Of a stretch of 6,426 nucleotides of DNA, positions 1 through 5,235 are shown piece after piece. Below the pieces are notes generated by a model, which did not search any database, was not told the DNA's origin, and was given only the letters and a program-made list of their open reading frames with translations. Positions within the stretch are counted from its first letter, which is position 1, and each line of letters begins with the position of its first letter. The position numbers and the translations under genes are program-made. This DNA comes from an uncultured Opitutia bacterium (GTDB lineage: Bacteria > Verrucomicrobiota > Verrucomicrobiia > Opitutales > UBA953), in assembly GCA_903895475.1 (NCBI GenBank), contig CAITUF010000013.1:1-6426 (forward strand). Direction: 5' to 3'.

Positions 1-246
1 GGTCGGCGGCGTGGTGATAACCATTTGATGCAGCGTGCCCCCACGGATGGCGCGCGGGTCGGCGAACTCCTGCTGCTCGGCGCCGTCTTTCCAGTCGAGG
101 TCCTTCGGGAGGTCACTCGCTTGGGCGAAGTGGAAGAATTCGGGGTGCTGCTTATAGAATTCGGCGGCACGCGGGTCGCGGAAGGTCTCGGCGGAGACGG
201 ACGTGAACGCGAGACAGGTGACCAGCAGGGCGAAGAGTGTTTTCAT
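1..246 (-). CDS. ABC transporter substrate-binding protein, family 5 (peptide/YejA-like), N-terminal fragment
   Basis: Only the first 82 codons are present; the gene runs off the left edge. It begins MKTLFALLVTCLAF and has a clear Sec signal peptide: Lys2, a hydrophobic core at about residues 4-15, and a VSA/ET cleavage site after Ala19. The mature part is polar and ends with a GGTLHQMVITTPPT stretch at about 69-82. This resembles the 'KGGTL' first strand of SBP_bac_5 peptide-binding proteins such as YejA, OppA and DppA. The predicted role is to capture an oligopeptide-like ligand in the periplasm and deliver it to the YejB/YejE permease pair encoded just upstream. Its ATG overlaps the yejE-like stop as ATGA, and no Shine-Dalgarno motif precedes it, so translation is probably coupled. 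The family call rests on a short fragment plus the operon context; the ligand cannot be inferred. Confidence 0.75.
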   Translation of the reverse strand, partial: MKTLFALLVTCLAFTSVSAETFRDPRAAEFYKQHPEFFHFAQASDLPKDLDWKDGAEQQEFADPRAIRGGTLHQMVITTPPT

Positions 247-1535
247 TTCTGGACGCGTTTGATGTCGAAGGCTTCCTGAAGGCCTTCGCCGATGGAATTA
301 ATCATGACCATAAGGCCGACGAGGCAGGAAAGCGCTGGCGTGAGAATCCACCATGACCGCCAGTTCTCGCGGCCTTGGCGCAGGAGGTCGCCCCAAGAGG
401 GCTCGGTGGGCGGGAGGCCAAAGCCGAGGTAGTCGAGGGCGGAGAGGGAGAAGACGAGCCCGTGTAAGGTGAACGGCAGAGTGGTCAGAATGACGGTGGC
501 GCAGTTGGGCAAGATGTGCTTCCAGAGGATGCGAAAATGTCCGGCGCCTAGCGTGCGCGAGGCGTTCACGTAATCGCGGGCAGCGACTTGGTAAGCCGAT
601 GCCCGCAGCTGTTGAGCGAGGCCGATCCAAGAGAAGGCGACCAGTAAGAGGGCGAGGGCGATCAGGCTGGGCTCCAAGATACTCGCGAGGAAGATGATGG
701 CGTAAAGAAAAGGGATGTTCGACCAGACCTCCATGATGCGCTGCAAGATGAGGTCAAAGAGGCCCCCGAAGTAGCCCATGGCGGCGCCGAGCAGGAGGCC
801 CACGGCATAAACGGCGGGTAGGTAGAGTGCCGCGGCCAGGAGGAGCAGGCGAAAGCCGCCCCAGAGGCGGGCCAGAATGTCGTGGCCGGATTCATCGGTG
901 CCCAGCCAATGCCCATCTTGCCCGGGTGCGCACGGCGAGGGAATCATCGTATAGAGGGCGCCGCGGGGCGTCCAATCTAGCGAGGTGCCCGTAGGCCAAG
1001 TGAAGTCCACCTTGCCGTCGACGAACTTAGCCCGGGCTACGGTGGTGCCACCGGTGATGACCTTGGCGTCGCCGGAGAGCTGGCCATTCACAATGGTCCA
1101 GGAGCGGGCGCGGGTGCCATCGGGATTAAGCGTAAAGATGCGGCTTTCCCCGATGACGCCGCGAGGTCCACACCATTTACCGCTGGCATCTTGGTGCACG
1201 GGAGGCATGACTTCGCTGACCTCATCGGGTGCGAAGGGTATGGGCGGCATAAGTACCCAACCGCGTCCGTCCGCGGCAACTTGTTTGGCGAGTAATCGGT
1301 ACTTGGGTTCGGCTTCGCCACTGTAGCCGAGTTCCGTCGCTGAGATGAAGCCGGCGAATACCGGGAAGCGCCAGCGGCCATCGATTTGGAGGGCGAGCGG
1401 GCGGTTGCCAACGAGTAAGGGTCCGAGCAGCGCCAGCAGCGTGAGGATGGTTAAGACGAGGAAAGACCACCAGCCAGCGCGGTGATGGCGGAAACGCTCG
1501 AGGCGGCGACGGGTGATGGGGTCGAGCCAGTTCAT
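243..1535 (-). CDS. yejE: YejE-like ABC transporter permease with enlarged periplasmic loop
   Basis: Inner-membrane permease of a peptide-type ABC importer (430 residues; E. coli YejE is about 340). The N-terminus (NWLDPITRRRLERFRHHRAGWWS) matches YejE, which begins with a 'NPVNQARWARFRHNRRGYWS'-like stretch. Then come TM1 at about 22-43, the 'DGRWRFPVF' and 'GWVLMPPIPFAPD' periplasmic motifs, and HWLGTDESGHDILARL (209-224), which is typical of DppC/OppC/YejE proteins. The EAA loop that contacts the ATPase is at about 321-344 (DYVNASRTLGAGHFRILWKH), followed by DYLGFGLPP (368-376). About 90 extra residues (roughly 111-199) sit between the PFAPD motif and HWLGTD. I chose ATG 1535 rather than the upstream in-frame ATG at 1580 because it forms an ATGA overlap with yejB and gives the family N-terminus. 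The yejB-like gene is upstream and a solute-binding protein follows with another ATGA overlap. Seen: the motifs. Inferred: an oligopeptide-type substrate, as for YejABEF. Confidence 0.9.
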   Translation of the reverse strand: MNWLDPITRRRLERFRHHRAGWWSFLVLTILTLLALLGPLLVGNRPLALQIDGRWRFPVFAGFISATELGYSGEAEPKYRLLAKQVAADGRGWVLMPPIPFAPDEVSEVMPPVHQDASGKWCGPRGVIGESRIFTLNPDGTRARSWTIVNGQLSGDAKVITGGTTVARAKFVDGKVDFTWPTGTSLDWTPRGALYTMIPSPCAPGQDGHWLGTDESGHDILARLWGGFRLLLLAAALYLPAVYAVGLLLGAAMGYFGGLFDLILQRIMEVWSNIPFLYAIIFLASILEPSLIALALLLVAFSWIGLAQQLRASAYQVAARDYVNASRTLGAGHFRILWKHILPNCATVILTTLPFTLHGLVFSLSALDYLGFGLPPTEPSWGDLLRQGRENWRSWWILTPALSCLVGLMVMINSIGEGLQEAFDIKRVQK

Positions 1536-2782
1536 GCTTTTTTGTCGAACCGAATGCGTGGATCGGCGGCCGCCACACAAAGGTCGGAGACGATGTTGCC
1601 GAGGAGCATCGCTAGGCTTGATAGGGTGAGCAGTCCAAGGAAGACTGGGAAATTACGATGCGAGAGGGCATCAAATCCCAGTAGGCCCATGCCCGGGATA
1701 TTGAAAGTTACTTCAATGAGAAAGGACCCAGTTAGGAAGAAGCCAAGATTATGTCCAAACGTCGCAGCAATCGGGATTAAGGAATTACGGAGGGCATGCA
1801 CATAGACAATACGACGGAAGCCCACGCCTTTGGCGCGAGCGGTCCGGACGTAGTCGGCGCCAAGGTTTTCGAGGAGACCGTTGCGGGTGAAGAGTGTGAG
1901 CGCGGTAAAGGACCCGATCGTCATGCAGGTCAGCGGGAGAACGGTGTGCTGTAGGCGGGCGCCCCACGTCAGGCTATCCCATGCGAAGCCTTTGGTCGGG
2001 AACCAGCCGAGTTGGAAACAGAGGACTTGCAGCAAGGCCACGGCGAGGATGTAGCCGGGAACCGAGTAGAGGATAAAGAGCGCTTGTGACGTCAGTGTAT
2101 CGAACCAGCTGTCGCGTTGGAGGGCTTTGATGACGCCGAGAGGGATGGAGACCCCGTAGGCGATGACCATCGTCCAGAAGCCGAACCAAAGCGACAGGGG
2201 TAGGCGTGCCTTGATTTCGTCCCAAACTGGCTTATCGGACTCCGTTGAGGTGCCGAGGTTGAGTTGGAGGACGCCCGAGAGCGAAGGGTGGTAGGCGACG
2301 ATGCGCACAGCCTTTTCCGGGTCGTCGGGCAGGGGGGCGGCCTCCGCTTTCCAGTTGGCCCGCCGGGACCCGTCCAGATTGCGAACGGTGAAGGCGGTGC
2401 CCTCGGCGGTCACTTTGATTTTAACCGTGGCCCCTGGCTTGGTCTCATCGGCGACTTCCAGTTCGGCGACGCCCTTAGTGTCCAGACGGGCCGTGGCCTG
2501 GAGGGCGGGGCCCGGCCAAACGCCAAGCCAGATAGCATAAGCTTCTACAAGAGGACGGTCGAAACCATAGCGCCGTTTGAGGTTATCCAGCTCCTCGGGT
2601 GAGGCTGGGCCGGTGGGGCGCGCCTTCCCGCTGCCGCGCTTTTGGTCAGCCTGTTGCCGTTCGGCCATGGCTTGCTCGATGGGGCCGCCGGGTACGAAGC
2701 GCGTAAAGCAGAACGCAACGAAAGTAATCCCGATGAAGGTCAAAGGGAGGAGCAGCAACCGTCTGAGGACGTAGTCGCGCAT
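1532..2782 (-). CDS. yejB: YejB-like ABC transporter permease with inserted periplasmic segment
   Basis: First gene of the leftward importer operon (416 residues; E. coli YejB is about 364). It forms half of the membrane channel together with the YejE-like protein. The N-terminus MRDYVLRRLLLLPLTF leads into TM1 (about 7-29), followed by FVPGGPIEQA (29-38) and RRYGFDRP (70-77), both standard for YejB/DppB proteins. LNLGTSTESDKPVWDEIKAR (174-193) leads into a membrane core of about five more helices (196-405). The EAA loop is at about 311-337 (YVRTARAKGVGFRRIVYVHA). It ends DPRIRFDKKA, closely matching the YejB ending (DPRIDFE). About 80 extra residues (90-170) separate 'AIWLG' from 'LNLGTS', which are nearly adjacent in ordinary relatives. 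ATG 2782 is the only start that gives the full family N-terminus; the bases before it (ACCTACCCAC) hold no Shine-Dalgarno motif. DppB/OppB is the alternative label, but both ends and the YejE partner favour YejB. Confidence 0.9.
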   Translation of the reverse strand: MRDYVLRRLLLLPLTFIGITFVAFCFTRFVPGGPIEQAMAERQQADQKRGSGKARPTGPASPEELDNLKRRYGFDRPLVEAYAIWLGVWPGPALQATARLDTKGVAELEVADETKPGATVKIKVTAEGTAFTVRNLDGSRRANWKAEAAPLPDDPEKAVRIVAYHPSLSGVLQLNLGTSTESDKPVWDEIKARLPLSLWFGFWTMVIAYGVSIPLGVIKALQRDSWFDTLTSQALFILYSVPGYILAVALLQVLCFQLGWFPTKGFAWDSLTWGARLQHTVLPLTCMTIGSFTALTLFTRNGLLENLGADYVRTARAKGVGFRRIVYVHALRNSLIPIAATFGHNLGFFLTGSFLIEVTFNIPGMGLLGFDALSHRNFPVFLGLLTLSSLAMLLGNIVSDLCVAAADPRIRFDKKA

Positions 2783-2875
2783 GTGGGTAGGTCTTTAAGG
2801 CAACGACTAGAGGGGAGGGGTCAACCCGAAAGGTCGCTTCTTGCGCTATGGGCTTTAGGTCGATACTGAGAAGGG
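2783..2875. promoter_or_regulatory. Divergent intergenic region between yejB-like and aas-like genes
   Basis: These 93 bases separate two genes pointing away from each other, so the promoters of both must lie here or very close. Leftward, there is a TTGACC -35-like hexamer (complement of 2819-2824), but the best -10-like hexamer (CTTAAA, complement of 2794-2799) is weak and 19 bases away. Rightward, GATACT (2862-2867) is a possible -10, with TTGCGC (2841-2846) at a short 15-base spacing. A small dyad GGGT-CA-ACCC (2818-2827) overlaps the leftward -35 candidate and could be an operator half. That divergent transcription starts here is a safe inference; the exact hexamers are guesses. Confidence 0.4.
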
Positions 2876-2888
2876 GTGACTGTACCCC
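2873..2888. repeat. Inverted repeat spanning the aas start codon
   Basis: GGGGT (2873-2877) and ACCCC (2884-2888) are perfect complements around GACTGT. A possible G-U pair would extend the stem to six and leave a four-base loop. The left arm covers the first two bases of the GTG start (2876-2878) and the purine-rich run before it. In RNA this could partly hide the start; in DNA it could be a protein-binding dyad. It is short enough to arise by chance. Confidence 0.35.
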
Positions 2889-5182
2889 AATTGCTGCTTC
2901 TCATGCTCGGTCTCGCTCTATTAGCGATTGGCCTTTTCCTCTTACTCTTCCTTTGGCGAGGCCTGCGTCGCCATCCTTCGATGACGTGGGGCTATTGCTT
3001 GATGCAGACGATTTGTTGGTGCTTCGTGCGGGTCTTTTATCGCGTGGAGGTACGGGGGCTTTCGAATATCCCCTCAACCGGCGGGGCTTTGATTATTTGT
3101 AATCACGTTTCGTATGTCGACGTGGTGGTGCTGGGCGTGCTGTGCCCCCGCCCGATTCGTTACCTCTCATGGGAAGGGTTCGAGCGTAACCCGATCATCA
3201 ACAAGTTGACGCGGATAATGCGGACGATTCCAGTCAACGAGACGAAGGCTAAGGACGCCATCCAGAAGTCAGCTGACGCGCTCAAGGAGGGGGAAATTGT
3301 TTGCATCTTCCCCGAGGGTAGTTTGACGCGTAATGGGGGCATCTTGCCGTTACGGCGGGGCTTCGAGTTAATCGCGCGCCGGGCGAATGTGCCCATCGTG
3401 CCCATGGCCATGGATGGTCTGTGGGGTTCAATCTTTAGTCACCTCGGTGGTAAGTCTTTCTTCAAGTGGCCTAAGCATTTCCCGCGCCCTATCTCCGCAG
3501 TCATCGGCAAGCCGTACCCTTTCTCGGAGCATGCCCAGACGCGTTTACGCTTGCTCGAACTGGCGGCGGAAGCTTTTGCCCTCCGGCCTTCGCTCCAGGG
3601 TCACTTGGGTCGGGAAGTCACCGTTGGCTTGGCCGCTAAGGGTGGCCAAGTCGCTTTGGTCGACCGCACGGGCGCGCGGCGCGAGTTCTCCGGGGCCATG
3701 CTCTTGGCTTTGGCCTGGGTCATCTCCCGGCGCTTACGTGCGGCGACGGCCGTGCGTCGCGTCGCCATCGTGTTGCCGCCTGGGGTCGCCGCCGCGGTTG
3801 CTAACTTGGCTTGCGTCATGGTCGGCAAAATCCCCGTGAACCTTAATTTCACGCTGGGCCGGGATCAGGTGCAATCGTGCCTGCGTCGCGCCGAGGTCGA
3901 CTTGGTGATCACCGCCGAAGCGTTCAAGGTAAAGCTTTCCGAAAAGTTTCCGGATTTCCCTTGGGGCGACCGCCTGATGGATATCGCTGCAGAGCTCCAG
4001 TCGTTACCTCGCTGGCAAGTGGCCTGGCGGATGGCCTTGATTCGGGCGCTGCCGTCTCGACTGATCCCGTTGTTGGCTGGAGTGCCTGCCCATGGGGGCG
4101 ACGACGAGGCCGCTTTATTGTTCACCAGTGGTAGCTCCGGTGAGCCGAAGGGGGTAATTCTTTCGCACCGTAATATTTTGGCTAACTTGCGGCAAATCGA
4201 AGACGCCGATATCTTGCCTCCAACCGCGGTCCTGCTTTCTAGCCTACCAGTCTTTCATAGTTTTGGTTTCACCGTGGGTCTGTGGTATTTCATGACACGT
4301 GAAGGCACCTTGGTGACTTTACCTTCGCCGCTCGATACGAATGGCTCCATCAAGGCAATCAAGGAAGAGCGTGTGACGGTCACGGTGGGCACCCCGACTT
4401 TTCTGCGTCCGTACCTGCGGCGCGCCACCGCCGAAGACCTTAAGTCTTTGGAATGGGTCGTGGTCGGGGCGGAAAAATTACCGGATGACTTGGCCACCGG
4501 CTTCGGGGAACAGCTGCAAACCCCCATGCTCGAGGGTTATGGCATTACGGAGACTAGCCCGGTCCTTGCGGTTAACGTCCCCGACAAGGCCGAAGACGAA
4601 GCCCCTAATGGGATCTGGACGGGTAACATTCGTGGCTCTGTCGGCCGACCCGTCATGGGCGTCGCGGTGCGTTTCGTTGATATCGAAACCGGCGCGGTCC
4701 TGCCAGTCGGTCAGGTCGGCCTCCTCGAGGTGCGCGGTGCTAACGTTTTCACAGGCTATTTAGGCGACCCGACCCGCACGGCCGAGGCCAAGGTGGATGG
4801 TTGGTATCGAACTGGTGACTTGGCGCGTTTGGATGACGACGGTTTCTTGTATCTGGCTGGTCGGCTTTCCCGCTTCTCCAAAATCGGCGGCGAAATGGTG
4901 CCGCATGGTACCGTCGAACAAGCTTTGCTGAAGGCCTTGAATCTACAGGCCTCCGCGGAGGCCGTTATCGCCGTTTCAGCTGTTAGCGATCCCGCCAAGG
5001 GCGAGCAGTTGGTCGTCCTCCATACCATCGACCTAGACCCCGACGCCTTACGAGCCACCTTGGCGGCCGAGGGCTTGGCGAATCTGTGGATACCTAAGGT
5101 GTTCAAGAAAGTACCCGGCATCCCGATTTTGGGCACGGGCAAGCTGGATTTGAACAAGCTGCGCCAACTGGCACAGGGCTGA
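2876..5182 (+). CDS. aas: Bifunctional acyltransferase / acyl-ACP (acyl-CoA) synthetase, Aas-like
   Basis: A 768-residue fusion enzyme of the inner membrane (E. coli Aas is 719). In Aas proteins the C-terminal domain activates a fatty acid with ATP and loads it onto ACP, and the N-terminal domain transfers the acyl chain to a lysophospholipid. Residues 4-28 form a membrane helix. The PlsC domain (about 55-240) has the catalytic HX4D motif at His77/Asp82 (NHVSYVD) and FPEGSLTRNG (145-154). The AMP-binding domain (about 245-768) has the P-loop FTSGSSGEPKG (416-426), SLPVFHSFGFTVGL (456-469), EGYGITET (553-560), WYRTGD (643-648), the hinge GRLSRFSKIGGEMV (662-675) and the catalytic Lys756 in GTGK. 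Many segments track E. coli Aas closely. The start is GTG at 2876; an in-frame TGA (2867-2869) bars longer versions, and ATG 2903 is an alternative that would cut into the helix. The purine run GAGAAGGG abuts the GTG, too close for a normal Shine-Dalgarno. No lplT-like transporter gene is next to it here. Acyl-CoA rather than acyl-ACP as product cannot be excluded. Confidence 0.92.
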   Translation: MTVPQLLLLMLGLALLAIGLFLLLFLWRGLRRHPSMTWGYCLMQTICWCFVRVFYRVEVRGLSNIPSTGGALIICNHVSYVDVVVLGVLCPRPIRYLSWEGFERNPIINKLTRIMRTIPVNETKAKDAIQKSADALKEGEIVCIFPEGSLTRNGGILPLRRGFELIARRANVPIVPMAMDGLWGSIFSHLGGKSFFKWPKHFPRPISAVIGKPYPFSEHAQTRLRLLELAAEAFALRPSLQGHLGREVTVGLAAKGGQVALVDRTGARREFSGAMLLALAWVISRRLRAATAVRRVAIVLPPGVAAAVANLACVMVGKIPVNLNFTLGRDQVQSCLRRAEVDLVITAEAFKVKLSEKFPDFPWGDRLMDIAAELQSLPRWQVAWRMALIRALPSRLIPLLAGVPAHGGDDEAALLFTSGSSGEPKGVILSHRNILANLRQIEDADILPPTAVLLSSLPVFHSFGFTVGLWYFMTREGTLVTLPSPLDTNGSIKAIKEERVTVTVGTPTFLRPYLRRATAEDLKSLEWVVVGAEKLPDDLATGFGEQLQTPMLEGYGITETSPVLAVNVPDKAEDEAPNGIWTGNIRGSVGRPVMGVAVRFVDIETGAVLPVGQVGLLEVRGANVFTGYLGDPTRTAEAKVDGWYRTGDLARLDDDGFLYLAGRLSRFSKIGGEMVPHGTVEQALLKALNLQASAEAVIAVSAVSDPAKGEQLVVLHTIDLDPDALRATLAAEGLANLWIPKVFKKVPGIPILGTGKLDLNKLRQLAQG

Positions 5183-5189
5183 CGCGGTT

Positions 5190-5235
5190 TTGGCTCGCTT
5201 GTGGCTTAGGGTAGGGGTGTCCTATTTTACCGCTC
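5190..5235 (+). promoter_or_regulatory. Candidate promoter upstream of glgP (weak)
   Basis: The 53 bases between aas and glgP hold a -10-like TATTTT (5223-5228) with a poor -35-like TTGTGG (5199-5204) 18 bases before it. If used, transcription would begin almost at the glgP ATG (5236), giving a leaderless or nearly leaderless mRNA. The only purine run, AGGGG (5213-5217), is 18 bases from the ATG, too far to serve as a normal ribosome binding site. I see no hairpin plus T-run here, so read-through from aas is also possible. Confidence 0.2.

Noticed and set aside
205..246. Lipoprotein signal in the binding protein (LVTC at residues 8-11)
   Set aside because: Thr at -1 does not fit the lipobox and the Cys is too close to the N-terminus. 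The VSA/ET site fits signal peptidase I better.
25..279. Rightward 84-residue reading frame opposite the binding-protein start
   Set aside because: It lies antisense to a signal peptide and conserved coding sequence, and its product (EVEEFGVLL..., Gly/Glu rich) resembles no family. It is a shadow in G+C-rich DNA.
1536..1580. Longer yejE-like start at ATG 1580
   Set aside because: The added residues (CGGRRSTHSVRQKS) do not match the family and would overlap yejB by 49 bases. ATG 1535 gives the usual N-terminus and an ATGA overlap.
2831..2862. Direct repeat AGGTCG at 2831-2836 and 2857-2862 as tandem operator sites
   Set aside because: Six-base identity 26 bases apart is expected by chance in this composition, and the flanks do not match.
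3387..3839. Rightward 150-residue reading frame inside aas
   Set aside because: It is Ser/Arg/Cys rich and out of frame with the conserved PlsC and AMP-binding domains, so it is a shadow.
5183..5235. Terminator between aas and glgP
   Set aside because: No stable stem followed by a T-run can be found; the TTTT at 5188-5191 has no hairpin before it.
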